Assembly (NCBI GenBank): GCA_900770415.1
Contig: CAAGKN010000007.1
Location: 124,001 to 188,000, forward strand
Direction: 5' to 3'
DNA: 64,000 bases
From: Clostridia bacterium
Lineage (GTDB): Bacteria > Bacillota > Clostridia > TANB77 > CAG-508
This document shows positions 46,977-55,756 of the stretch, in pieces. Position 1 is the first letter of the stretch; each line of letters opens with the position of its first letter. The position numbers were made by a program, and so were the translations under genes. The notes beneath the pieces were generated by a model. It was not told the DNA's origin and ran no database searches. It worked only from the letters and a program-made list of their open reading frames with translations.

Positions 46977-48233
46977 ATGGAAGAGAAATTTTCAATAAAA
47001 AAATTGAAAGAAATGATAAAAGAGTATTTAATAGCACAAGAAGATAGAACAAGACTTATTATTGATGGATGGAAATATGAAGAAAATGAATATGAAATAC
47101 AAGAGATAGGAGAAAGAATAAGTGAATATGAGGATGAACTAATATATGTAGAAAGAAATAATGAAATACTAAACAAGGTAGAAGAAAAACTAAGAGATTT
47201 AAAAAAGCAAGTTGGTGGCGAGGTAAGTACAACAGAATATATAGCCGGAATTTATCCAGAAGCTATAAATGATATAGTAGATGAAATTTTAACAAATGAA
47301 CTTATAGAACAGGATAAATTAGAATTAAAAATGAAAGATGCAAAAGTATACACTAAAACTAAAGAGGAATTAGAAGGGGATTTAGATCCAGAATGTTCTA
47401 CTTATAATGCAGATATGTGTTATATTGGAGAACCAACAGATAAAGTTACAGTAATGGAAGGAATTGATAATAAGGGCAAGAGACAAGTGGTTTACTATTA
47501 CAGTTATCCAAATTGGGGTGAAATTATTAGCCAAAGAAGAAGCCATAATGAAAAACAAGATATAGAATTGGTAGAAAGAAAATTTTTAAAGGATACTGGA
47601 AAACGTATACCTTTAGATAAAGAAAGTATAGTATACCAATATGACAAAAATGGAAGAAAAAAGATTGCATTAGGAGATAATGGTATTGTTGGGGCAGAAT
47701 ACTTTGAGTACGATAAAAATGGTGAAATTAAATTGATAATTAATGAAGAAAGTATTCACCAGTATTTAAGCGATGGAGAAAAAAGGTATTATATAGTGGA
47801 TGGGTACTTTAAACCAACTGAAAATGGATATACTCTACTTCCAAGCAAAAGTAAATATGATATAGAAAAGGAAGAGATCCATAGAATAGTGGGTGGAGAT
47901 CTAAGTCAAAAAGAAAAAGAAAAAATCCTATCTGAATTAACACCAAAGAGGCAAGAAGAAGTACTTAGAATTTTAAGAAGTATGGAACCAATATTTGAAT
48001 ACTATCAAGAATTTGATTCTACAAATACAGAAAAAAGAGAGAAAATAATATCTTGGTTTAAGGGATTTTCGAAAGATTTAAAAATAGATGGAAGAACTAA
48101 CAAACATACTCCACAAGAAATATCAAGTGGAATAAATGTAAGAGAAGGACAAATAAGAGAAGTGGAAGAGGAAGTAGTAAAGAAAGCAGAAGAACAAAAA
48201 GAAAAAAATGCTCAAACTCTTGGAGAAGAATAA
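46977..48233 (+). CDS. Hypothetical protein sharing a C-terminal tail with the previous gene
   Basis: The 418-residue protein starts at ATG 46977 after AGAGGT (an earlier in-frame start at 46944 lacks a site). The N-terminal 90 residues are coiled coil. The middle (about 140-290) is beta-rich with YQYDKNGRKKIALGDNGIVG and YFEYDKNGEIKLI, repeat-like strands. The end is HTPQEISSGINVREGQIREV, near identical in pattern to the tail of the 44915 product, so the two carry a common module. No known family is recognised. Confidence 0.55.
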   Translation: MEEKFSIKKLKEMIKEYLIAQEDRTRLIIDGWKYEENEYEIQEIGERISEYEDELIYVERNNEILNKVEEKLRDLKKQVGGEVSTTEYIAGIYPEAINDIVDEILTNELIEQDKLELKMKDAKVYTKTKEELEGDLDPECSTYNADMCYIGEPTDKVTVMEGIDNKGKRQVVYYYSYPNWGEIISQRRSHNEKQDIELVERKFLKDTGKRIPLDKESIVYQYDKNGRKKIALGDNGIVGAEYFEYDKNGEIKLIINEESIHQYLSDGEKRYYIVDGYFKPTENGYTLLPSKSKYDIEKEEIHRIVGGDLSQKEKEKILSELTPKRQEEVLRILRSMEPIFEYYQEFDSTNTEKREKIISWFKGFSKDLKIDGRTNKHTPQEISSGINVREGQIREVEEEVVKKAEEQKEKNAQTLGEE

Positions 48234-48308
48234 AGTACTAAATCAAAATGTTGACATGAAAGATTTAATACTATATAATTCTATTAAACTTAAGAGGAGA
48301 GTAAATGT

Positions 48309-49958
48309 ATGAAAGAGCAAGAAAAATTAATAGAAAAAATAAAAAGATTAGAAACCAATGGGATTGTTGAAATGATTAAAACAGGTCAAATACCAGAAGC
48401 TCTATTAGAAGATTCAAAGTTTATGGAAGAGCTAAAAAAATCAAATCCGCATGTTGAAATTGCTCTAAAACAATTGGAAATGGAACAAGATGAAAAGATA
48501 TTAGAAGAAGAAATATCTGAAGTAGGATTAAAAGACGTTATACAAGATGAAGAAAAACTAGAAAGGATTCCAAGAAAATATAAAGAAGAATTATACGGCA
48601 TTGCAAAAGAATATGAGGAAAGTGGAGAATACCAAAAAGCAAAAGCTATATACCAAAAAGTATCAGACTTTGGAAAGAGCCAAGTAAATAGGTTCTTAGA
48701 GAAGTTTAATAAACATGAAGAAAATAGAGAAACAACTTATTATAAAGCAAGATATTCTTATTATATGTGTAAAATAAAAAATGGAGAAGAATTAACAGAG
48801 CAAGAAAAAGAGGACTTAGAAAAAATAGTATATAATGATAAGGATAAGAATGCACTAGAGCTTTTAACTCCAGGTAAATTAAGTGATATGGATGTATTTC
48901 GCTCATATTTTAGAGACATAACAATAGAAGAATTTGAAACTGGTGTATTACCAGAAGTTGCTAAAAAACAAAGGAATCACCCAGATAATCCTAATCCACC
49001 AACTGATTCTAAAGATTATCCAGAAGAATTGAGCCCTGAAAAAAGATGTAAATTTATAAAAGAAAATTTTAAAATTAAAAATATAAAAATACCAGTAGAA
49101 GAGAAACTCGCAGGGTATGTACTTTTTGAGATAGAAGATAGTGATGTTATAATAGCTGAGAAATTATTCATGTTAAACAAACAAGGAAAAGAAGTACCAT
49201 CAAACAATGCTGCAACATACCTAGTACACAAAGATGCAAAAATAGAATTAGACAAAATAAGCAAAACTATATTGTATGATAGCAAGGCAAAAGAGCAAGA
49301 AAAGGGAACCAATTTAATACAAAGTGTAAATCATAGAGGATACGGATATTATGATAGACTTTTAAAAAAATTTAAAAATGTAGAAGAAAGAGGTAAATAT
49401 AATCAAATAGAAAATGATAATATAGTTCCTGCAGAAATTCAAACAACAGAAAAGGCTGATGAAAATGCACATAATGAAGAGAAAACAAAAAAAACGGAGC
49501 AAGCAGAAACAGAGCTAGATTCAAAAGAAGATATAGAGAGTCTAGAAGATATATCAAAATTAGATGAAAAGCAAAGTGAAGACGGAAAAACAGAGGATGA
49601 TGCACAAGAAATAAAAAAACAAGAACCAGAAGTAACAGAGAAACAGTATAGTTTAGATGAATTAGCAGATATGATAGATCTTTTTGACGAAGAACACGCT
49701 GAATTTGAAAGACAACAACAAGAAGTACAACACAAGATTACAGAAATGTTAGAACAAAATCAAACATCAATAGATAGTATAGGAACAGAAAAAATGACAG
49801 CAAAAGAAGCATTACAAATATTAAGAGAGCAGAAGAAAGTTTTAAGTAAGCTAGAAGAAGAACTAGAAAAAATATCATCACAAGATAAAGGAAATAGACA
49901 ATTAAGAGATAAACTAATAGGTGAATTAAAATCTAGAATGCAAAAAGGAGAATTGTAA
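48309..49958 (+). CDS. Hypothetical protein, helical with long acidic coiled-coil region
   Basis: A 549-residue protein, ATG 48309 after AAGAGGAGAG. A tetratricopeptide-like stretch (YGIAKEYEESGEYQKAKAIYQKV, about residues 98-120) suggests protein-binding helices. Residues 375-470 are acidic and Glu/Lys-rich (low-complexity), then coiled coil (EEHAEFERQQQEVQHKITEML). No signal peptide. Its stop and the next start are adjacent. Function unknown; part of the same operon. Confidence 0.55.
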   Translation: MKEQEKLIEKIKRLETNGIVEMIKTGQIPEALLEDSKFMEELKKSNPHVEIALKQLEMEQDEKILEEEISEVGLKDVIQDEEKLERIPRKYKEELYGIAKEYEESGEYQKAKAIYQKVSDFGKSQVNRFLEKFNKHEENRETTYYKARYSYYMCKIKNGEELTEQEKEDLEKIVYNDKDKNALELLTPGKLSDMDVFRSYFRDITIEEFETGVLPEVAKKQRNHPDNPNPPTDSKDYPEELSPEKRCKFIKENFKIKNIKIPVEEKLAGYVLFEIEDSDVIIAEKLFMLNKQGKEVPSNNAATYLVHKDAKIELDKISKTILYDSKAKEQEKGTNLIQSVNHRGYGYYDRLLKKFKNVEERGKYNQIENDNIVPAEIQTTEKADENAHNEEKTKKTEQAETELDSKEDIESLEDISKLDEKQSEDGKTEDDAQEIKKQEPEVTEKQYSLDELADMIDLFDEEHAEFERQQQEVQHKITEMLEQNQTSIDSIGTEKMTAKEALQILREQKKVLSKLEEELEKISSQDKGNRQLRDKLIGELKSRMQKGEL

Positions 49959-50318
49959 ATGCAAGAGAATAATCAAATGACAAGATATAAAATTAGTTTT
50001 TGGGATAAGATTAAAAAAGGAATTAGGAAACTATTTTTTAAAAATAAAGAAATCGAAATCTATAATAATAAAAAAGAAATAAAAGAAGATAAAATATCCA
50101 AAGAAGAAGTTATAGAAACATACAGAAAAATTAAAGAAGGAATAATAAACATAGATGATTTAGAAGAGAATCTTGTGCATAAAATATTGTTATTAATGAA
50201 TGAGGAGATAAAGATAAATAATCAGAGGATTAAAGAGAAAATAGATAATATGAGAATAAGTTTATACAATATAGAAATGTATAACAAAGAAATTGAAGTA
50301 TTAAAGAAAAATTCCTAG
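49959..50318 (+). CDS. Hypothetical small basic protein at the end of the cluster
   Basis: A 119-residue, Lys/Ile-rich protein. ATG 49959 starts immediately after the previous stop, with AAAAGGAG inside that gene as the site. Residues 10-30 (ISFWDKIKKGIRKLFFKNK) form a basic amphipathic helix, then coiled coil (KEDKISKEEVIETYRKIKEG). It ends in the terminator at 50305. No family recognised. Confidence 0.55.
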   Translation: MQENNQMTRYKISFWDKIKKGIRKLFFKNKEIEIYNNKKEIKEDKISKEEVIETYRKIKEGIINIDDLEENLVHKILLLMNEEIKINNQRIKEKIDNMRISLYNIEMYNKEIEVLKKNS

Positions 50319-50338
50319 GAAAGCTCCTAGGAATTTTT
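50305..50338 (+). terminator. Terminator of the unknown cluster
   Basis: AAAATTCCTAGG/CCTAGGAATTTT stem with TTTT after it; the left arm covers the last codons and stop. Confidence 0.85.
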
Positions 50339-50349
50339 TGGAATAAAAC

Positions 50350-50697
50350 TTATCTTTCAAATTCATCTTTTTTGATTTGAACTTGCTTAAACTTTATAAA
50401 GGCATTGGCGAGTTCATTAAAAGCTTTTATAGCGTTTTCTGGATTACCGTCAGGATTATCACAACTATATGAGCGATAATCTAAAAAGTGGATATCCAAA
50501 TCAGAAAGTAAAGAGCTCATTATATTAACACATAATGACTTAGAATCTTTACATTCTAAATATGCTGCTAAACATTGTTCAACCAATTCAGAACTTAAAG
50601 CAGCACCTTTGCCTTTTGAAAGTTGAGATTCAAGTAAAAGCCGGAATTTACTTTGATTGTAACTATGAGTTATATAGTATGTATTTCCGACAACCAT
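50350..50697 (-). CDS. Hypothetical protein of foreign composition; contains in-frame CGG
   Basis: The start is ATG 50697 behind GGAGG, giving 115 residues (a TTG at 50712 is less likely). The sequence is helical (LSSELVEQCLAAYLECKDSK) and no family is known. It carries one CGG codon (50643-50641), followed by CTT, so the quadruplet is CGGC and would not match the tRNA. It is the third single gene placed against the local direction with its own promoter and palindromic leader, like 32940 and 42183. Confidence 0.6.
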   Translation of the reverse strand: MVVGNTYYITHSYNQSKFRLLLESQLSKGKGAALSSELVEQCLAAYLECKDSKSLCVNIMSSLLSDLDIHFLDYRSYSCDNPDGNPENAIKAFNELANAFIKFKQVQIKKDEFER

Positions 50698-50723
50698 AGA
50701 TAAGACCTCCAAATATTATATTA

Positions 50724-50773
50724 ATGCAAAATGCATCAACATAATTATAACACAGGCGAGAAAGTTATGTCAA
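50724..50773 (-). promoter_or_regulatory. Promoter and palindrome for the 50697 gene
   Basis: Minus-strand TTGACA (50773-50768), 18-base spacer, TATAAT (50749-50744), then ATGCA/TGCAT inverted repeat (50724-50736) in the leader. Confidence 0.7.
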
Positions 50774-50856
50774 CAATACTAAAGACTAGAGATACAAAAG
50801 TTTTAATTGTGTAAAATGTATTATTACTGTATAATAATAGTGAAAAGGAGATTTAA

Positions 50857-53217
50857 ATGAGTAATATAGAGTTATTATCACCAGCAGGGGACTTTGAGTG
50901 CTTGATTTCAGCTGTACAAAATGGAGCAAATGCAGTATATTTTGGGCTAGATAAATTTAATGCAAGAGTTAATGGCAGAAACTTTGAAGATGAAGAGCTA
51001 GTAAAAGCAATTAAATATGCAAAGCTTCACAATGTAAAAACAAATTTAACATTAAATATATTAATAAAAAATAAGGAATTTGAAGAAGCCTTAAAACTAG
51101 TAGAATTTGCATACAATAGTGGAATAGATGCAGTAATTGTGCAAGATCTAGGTCTAGCTAAAAAAATAATGGAACTATTTCCAAAGCTTGAAGTTCATAG
51201 CAGTACTCAAATGACAATATATAATCTAGATGGAGTAAAAGAGATAGAAAAACTAGGTTATTCAAGATGTGTGCTTGCTCGTGAACTTTCAATAGAAGAA
51301 ATAAAAAATATATGTAAAAATACCAATATAGAAATAGAGGTATTTATTCATGGTGCGCTTTGTATTTGCTATTCAGGACAATGTCTAATGAGTAGTTTAA
51401 TTGGTGGAAGAAGTGGCAACAGAGGCAAATGTGCAGGGACGTGTAGACTACCATATTCGTTATTAAAAGATGGACAAGAGCAAGAAAAAGGATATCTTTT
51501 AAGCTCTAAAGATGTATGTACATTAGATATTTTACCAGAGCTAATAGAAGCAGGAGTGAAGTCATTTAAAATAGAAGGCAGAATGAAATCAAAAGAATAT
51601 GTTGGAATAGTAACAAGTATTTATAGAAAATATATTGATTTAGCAGAAAGTAATCAAGAATATTTGGTAGACGAAAAAGATAGAGAAATACTAATGCAAA
51701 TATTCAATAGAGGTGGATTTAGCACAGGATATCTTAAAGGAAAACTTGGTAAAAATATGATGTATACCAAAAGACCAAACCATATAGGAACTCTTTTAGG
51801 AGAAGTAATATCATATAATCCAAATAAGGGACATGTAAAAATAAAATTATGCAAAGAGCTGGATTTAGGAGACAGTATAGCAATAGGAGATTCGAGTTGT
51901 AAAATTTCAGAGCTTATGCAAAAAAATAATAATATAAAAATGGCAAAAGCAAATGATATAGTAACAATAGGTAGAATAAAAGGAAAAATAAAGCCAAAAG
52001 ATAAAGTGTATAAAACTGTATCTATAAAACTAAACCAAAAAATGGATCAAAAAATAGGTAAAGAAAATATAAAAAGAAAAGTAAATTGCAATATAGAGCT
52101 AAAACAAGATAAAGTTATAAAACTAGAACTACAAGATATAGATACAAATATAAGTGTAAAGCTAGAAGGCGATTCTGTTGTAAAAAAAGCAGATAATGCA
52201 GGAATAACTAGTAAAAGAATTGAAGAACAATTATCTAAAACAGGAAATACGATTTTTAAAATTGAAAATATTAATATAAAAATGGATGAAAGTATAATTG
52301 TTCCAATAAGTAGCTTAAATGAAATAAGAAGAAGAGGACTAGAAGAGCTAGAACATAAACTATTAGAATCATTTAAAAGAGAGCAAATTAATCTAAAATT
52401 AGACGTTAAAGAAGAAAAATTCATACCAAAAGAAGAAGTAAAAGTTACATTATGTTTGAATAAAATTAGTAAGGAAATTGATTATGCTAGTCTAAAAAAT
52501 GTAGACAATGTGTATATACCATTTAAATATTTTTTAGATGAAGATTTAAAAGAAAGCATAGAAAATATATCTAAAAAATTTAGTACATATATATTACTTC
52601 CAGCTATAACAAAATCAAATTATGAAAAACTATTGTATAACAATTTGCCTAAAATAGCAGAAAGAGTAGAAGGTATAGTTATATCAAATTTATCTCAGAT
52701 ATATGAAATAGAAAAGCTTGGAATAAATGGCAAAAAGCTAGTTGCAAATTATACAATGAACATAGAAAATAATTTTACAGTAGAAGAATTAAAAAAACTT
52801 GGAGTTTGTAAATATATAGTACCGCCAGAAGCAGAAAAAGAAACAATAAGGGGATTAACAGAAAACATAGAAAAAGAAACAATAGTGTATGGAAGGACTT
52901 TATTAATGACAACAGAATATTGTACAATAGGGACACTAAAGAATTGTCCTGGAATGTGTCAAAAAGGAAGATATACTTTAAAAGATAGAATGGGATTTGA
53001 GTTTCCGATATATACAGATAGAATAAATTGCAACAATTTAATATATAACTCTAAAATAATATCAATAAGCTATAAAGACTTACAAACAGACTCAATAAAA
53101 ATAGATATATTAGAAGAAACAAGGAAAGAAATCCAAAGAATTATAGATATACAAAAAAGAGGAGAAAGACTAGAAGGACAAGATTACACAAATGGAAATT
53201 TAAATAGAGAAATTTAA
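50857..53217 (+). CDS. Peptidase U32 family protein with DUF3656 region
   Basis: A 786-residue protein of the U32 family. NIELLSPAGDFECLISAVQNGANAVYFG (residues 3-30) is the typical start and VFIHGALCICYSGQCLMSSLIGGRSGNRGKCAGTCRLPY (about 165-200) the conserved cysteine and glycine-rich signature. The middle matches the DUF3656 extension of the long U32 proteins. The family includes collagenase-like peptidases and tRNA/ubiquinone hydroxylation factors, some with FeS clusters; in this form the function in Clostridia is unsure. ATG 50857 follows AAAGGAG. No CGG codon is used. Confidence 0.88.
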   Translation: MSNIELLSPAGDFECLISAVQNGANAVYFGLDKFNARVNGRNFEDEELVKAIKYAKLHNVKTNLTLNILIKNKEFEEALKLVEFAYNSGIDAVIVQDLGLAKKIMELFPKLEVHSSTQMTIYNLDGVKEIEKLGYSRCVLARELSIEEIKNICKNTNIEIEVFIHGALCICYSGQCLMSSLIGGRSGNRGKCAGTCRLPYSLLKDGQEQEKGYLLSSKDVCTLDILPELIEAGVKSFKIEGRMKSKEYVGIVTSIYRKYIDLAESNQEYLVDEKDREILMQIFNRGGFSTGYLKGKLGKNMMYTKRPNHIGTLLGEVISYNPNKGHVKIKLCKELDLGDSIAIGDSSCKISELMQKNNNIKMAKANDIVTIGRIKGKIKPKDKVYKTVSIKLNQKMDQKIGKENIKRKVNCNIELKQDKVIKLELQDIDTNISVKLEGDSVVKKADNAGITSKRIEEQLSKTGNTIFKIENINIKMDESIIVPISSLNEIRRRGLEELEHKLLESFKREQINLKLDVKEEKFIPKEEVKVTLCLNKISKEIDYASLKNVDNVYIPFKYFLDEDLKESIENISKKFSTYILLPAITKSNYEKLLYNNLPKIAERVEGIVISNLSQIYEIEKLGINGKKLVANYTMNIENNFTVEELKKLGVCKYIVPPEAEKETIRGLTENIEKETIVYGRTLLMTTEYCTIGTLKNCPGMCQKGRYTLKDRMGFEFPIYTDRINCNNLIYNSKIISISYKDLQTDSIKIDILEETRKEIQRIIDIQKRGERLEGQDYTNGNLNREI

Positions 53218-53233
53218 AATTTGTCAAAAAGTA

Positions 53234-53354
53234 TTTACAAAAGATAAATTTATGGTATAATAAAAAAGAAATAGGAAGCCACAAAAATGTGGTTGCCATC
53301 AGTTAGTGAATAAAAATCACATCTCTAATAGCGAGCAGAGATGTGATTTTGCTT
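53234..53354 (+). ncRNA. Small RNA gene, copy 2 of the two-copy family
   Basis: The promoter TTTACA (53234-53239) and TATAAT (53256-53261) and the GGAAGCC...GGTTGCCATC hairpin match copy 1 at 19234-19354. The terminator is TCACATCTC/GAGATGTGA then TTTT. It begins 17 bases after the U32 gene. Confidence 0.65.
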
Positions 53355-53480
53355 TTTACATTCCTGCTTTTTCCTATTTCAAAAACATTATACAGAAAAT
53401 GGAAAATAAAGTCAATGAAAATTGGCAAAAAAACAAGAATAATTATAATAAAAAAAGCCAAAATAAATATGGTGATTTAT

Positions 53481-53741
53481 ATGAGCATTTCTTGGTTAAA
53501 AGCTTCAAGTGATAGAAAAAGTTTTAAAATATTTGAAAGCTTTGGAATGGATGTATATAAAATAAATGATTTAGAAAAAACAGATGAAAAGATAAGAGAA
53601 CTAGTAGACAAAAACTATACAACTATTGTGGTTTCGAACGAAGTAGCAAGCTTTTCAGAAGACATTATAAAAAAATACAACAGAATAGAAAGTGTAAATA
53701 TAATTATTGCACCAGGTCATAATAAAGATAATTACACATAA
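53481..53741 (+). CDS. Small protein resembling V-type ATPase subunit F fold
   Basis: 86 residues from ATG 53481 (GGTGAT before it); the upstream frame from 53343 overlaps the small RNA and is unlikely. KIFESFGMDVYKINDLEKTD and NYTTIVVSNEVASFSEDII with INIIAPG-like ends resemble subunit F of V-type ATPases, but no other ATPase genes are near. It precedes yyaC. The family assignment is tentative. Confidence 0.45.
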   Translation: MSISWLKASSDRKSFKIFESFGMDVYKINDLEKTDEKIRELVDKNYTTIVVSNEVASFSEDIIKKYNRIESVNIIIAPGHNKDNYT

Positions 53742-53790
53742 AATTAGATAAGCAAATTGGAATTTGTAAAATATAAATCAGGAGTAATTT

Positions 53791-54327
53791 ATGGCTTTTA
53801 AAGAAGAAATGTATAACAACTTTGTGTGTGATTTTAGCAATAATCTAAGACAAAAAATTCAAGGTACAGAAATCTCAAAACTTGTTTTCTTGTGTATTGG
53901 AACAAATAGAGTAATTGGGGACTGCTTTGGACCATTGGTTGGGAGTAAACTAAAGCATTTTTTTATACATGAAGAAGGCATAGAGGTTATTGGAGATATA
54001 GAAAACATTGTTTCTTTTCAAAATGTAACAGGAATTATAACAAAACTAAAAAATGAAAACTCTTTTGTAATAGCAATTGATGCTGCTTTATCCTGCAATA
54101 GTAATAGAATAGGTAAAATAATTGTAAATCAAAATAAAATGAACATAGGAAGTGGCATAAATAAAAGAAATTTATACATAGGAGATATAAGTATAAAAGG
54201 AATTGTAGGTAAAGACTTTAAGAATTCGAGAAATAATTTTAATGCACTCCAAAACATGCCATTAAATATAATAATTGATATGGCAGAATGTGTTTCAACA
54301 GGAATATATAATGTAATAAATGTATAA
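53791..54327 (+). CDS. yyaC: Spore protease YyaC
   Basis: The 178-residue protein of the DUF1256 family has VFLCIGTNRVIGDCFGPLVGSKL (about residues 33-55), VIAIDAALS and KRNLYIGDISIKG as family blocks. It has a fold like the Gpr germination protease and is made in sporulation. ATG 53791 follows TCAGGAG. It sits with other sporulation genes. Confident as to family. Confidence 0.9.
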   Translation: MAFKEEMYNNFVCDFSNNLRQKIQGTEISKLVFLCIGTNRVIGDCFGPLVGSKLKHFFIHEEGIEVIGDIENIVSFQNVTGIITKLKNENSFVIAIDAALSCNSNRIGKIIVNQNKMNIGSGINKRNLYIGDISIKGIVGKDFKNSRNNFNALQNMPLNIIIDMAECVSTGIYNVINV

Positions 54328-54381
54328 TCTCATAAAAAGTGGAAAAAATTTATATATACACTTTTGTGGGAGGATTTCAAT

Positions 54382-54726
54382 ATGAGCATTGAAAGCATGA
54401 AAAATATGGTTGTACTTAGAAATTTACCATCAAATATAGTTGAAGAAGCTATTGTTATATTAAAACCGAATATTAAATTAAAAAACTTAGATTTGGCAGA
54501 AAATAAAACTACAAATAAAAAAAGTGAAAATAAAACAAAACAAGATTCAAAAAAATACATTGTAAATGAAGCAGAAATGATAGTTAGTAATTATTTATCA
54601 AGCATCGAAAAAGAAAAGAAATATAACTATAAAGTAAATAAAAAAATAGAAAATAAATATAAAAGAGCAAGAGGAATAGCAATATTTTTGGGAATAATGC
54701 TATTGGTTACGTTTTTAATAAAATAA
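54382..54726 (+). CDS. Tail-anchored small protein of unknown function
   Basis: The 114-residue protein starts at ATG 54382 (GGGAGG before). N-terminal 35 residues are hydrophobic-mixed, the middle is Lys/Asn-rich, and the C-terminal helix (GIAIFLGIMLLVTFLIK, about 97-113) is a membrane anchor. No family is recognised. It stands before the spoIVFA-like gene and could be a sporulation membrane protein. Confidence 0.5.
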   Translation: MSIESMKNMVVLRNLPSNIVEEAIVILKPNIKLKNLDLAENKTTNKKSENKTKQDSKKYIVNEAEMIVSNYLSSIEKEKKYNYKVNKKIENKYKRARGIAIFLGIMLLVTFLIK

Positions 54727-54748
54727 CTTGTTCTACAAATGTTCTAAA

Positions 54749-54817
54749 CCCTCTTCCTTTGAATATATTTAAGCAAGAGATTGCAAAAGTATATTACAAA
54801 GGAAGAGGTGTTTTTTT
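54749..54817 (+). promoter_or_regulatory. Long hairpin over the ribosome site of the M23 gene
   Basis: CCTCTTCCTTTG (54750-54761) pairs with CAAAGGAAGAGG (54797-54808), extended by AATATA/TATATT. The right arm contains the GGAAGAGG ribosome site and is followed by TTTTTTT up to the ATG. It could hide the site or act as a terminator. Confidence 0.6.
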
Positions 54818-55744
54818 ATGGAAAGAACCATGAGCCCTGAGGAAAGAATAAGAAGAGCAGAAGAAATTTATTACAGCAGAAGAAAGCAGAATTTGGACAG
54901 GAGTTCTATAAGAATAAGTAATGATGACAACACAGGGCCAAATTTTGTAATAATAAAAAAAATGATATTGCAAATTATAATTTGTGTTGTAATATATAGT
55001 ATTTTCTATATGATTCAAAATACAGAATATATTTTTTCAGCAGATGTAATTAACAAAACAAAAGAAATTCTTTCTTATGATATTAATATTCAAAATCTGT
55101 ATAATAAATCCAAAGAATACATAAATGGGATTATTGCTAAGAGTCAAGAAGAAAATAATGAAAACAATAATCAAGAATTGCCAGCAGAAAACAAAGATGA
55201 AAATCAAGAACAAAACAATCAAACAGAAAACACTAATTCAGAAGAAAATGCTAATGCAACGCAAAATGATAATGCAGAAAATATTGGTGGAGAAGAAGTT
55301 GCAAACGCAGATGAAAACTTAACCGAGATGGAGAAAGATGCTAAAGATATAATTGCTACAAAATCATTAATAGTACCACTAAGAGGAGTAATTACTTCAA
55401 GATATGGACCAAGAAACCCAACAGATCCAAAAGTTCCTAAATATCACACAGGCATAGACATTGCAGTAAATACAGGTACAGTTTTTATCGCATCCATGGA
55501 AGGCGTGGTAGAAGAAGTTTCATCACAAGGAAATTACGGAAATCATGTAAAAATAACAAATGGAGATGTTATGACATTATATGCTCATTGCAGTAAGATA
55601 TATGTTAATCAAGGTGATACAGTAAAACAAGGTCAAGAAATAGGAGAAACTGGAGCAACAGGAAATGTCACAGGACCACATTTGCATTTTGAAATAAGAA
55701 AAGAAAATAGATATATAGATCCAGACCTAATTTTAGATTTTTAG
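54818..55744 (+). CDS. M23 metallopeptidase-domain sporulation protein, SpoIVFA-like
   Basis: The 308-residue protein has a membrane helix (IIKKMILQIIICVVIYSIFYMI, about residues 45-66), an Asn/Glu-rich linker (about 105-175) and an M23 domain (about 185-305) with KYHTGIDIAV (HxxxD) and GPHLHFEIR (HxH). It is encoded 12 bases upstream of spoIVFB, as SpoIVFA is. SpoIVFA controls pro-sigma-K processing and tethers SpoIVFB. Here both M23 metal motifs look intact, unlike degenerate Bacillus SpoIVFA. ATG 54818 follows the hairpin described. Confidence 0.8.
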   Translation: MERTMSPEERIRRAEEIYYSRRKQNLDRSSIRISNDDNTGPNFVIIKKMILQIIICVVIYSIFYMIQNTEYIFSADVINKTKEILSYDINIQNLYNKSKEYINGIIAKSQEENNENNNQELPAENKDENQEQNNQTENTNSEENANATQNDNAENIGGEEVANADENLTEMEKDAKDIIATKSLIVPLRGVITSRYGPRNPTDPKVPKYHTGIDIAVNTGTVFIASMEGVVEEVSSQGNYGNHVKITNGDVMTLYAHCSKIYVNQGDTVKQGQEIGETGATGNVTGPHLHFEIRKENRYIDPDLILDF

Positions 55745-55756
55745 GGGGGATTTAAA

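Noticed and set aside
53343..53480. N-terminal extension of the 53481 gene
   Set aside because: It starts in the terminator of the small RNA, lacks a ribosome site and has unnatural composition.
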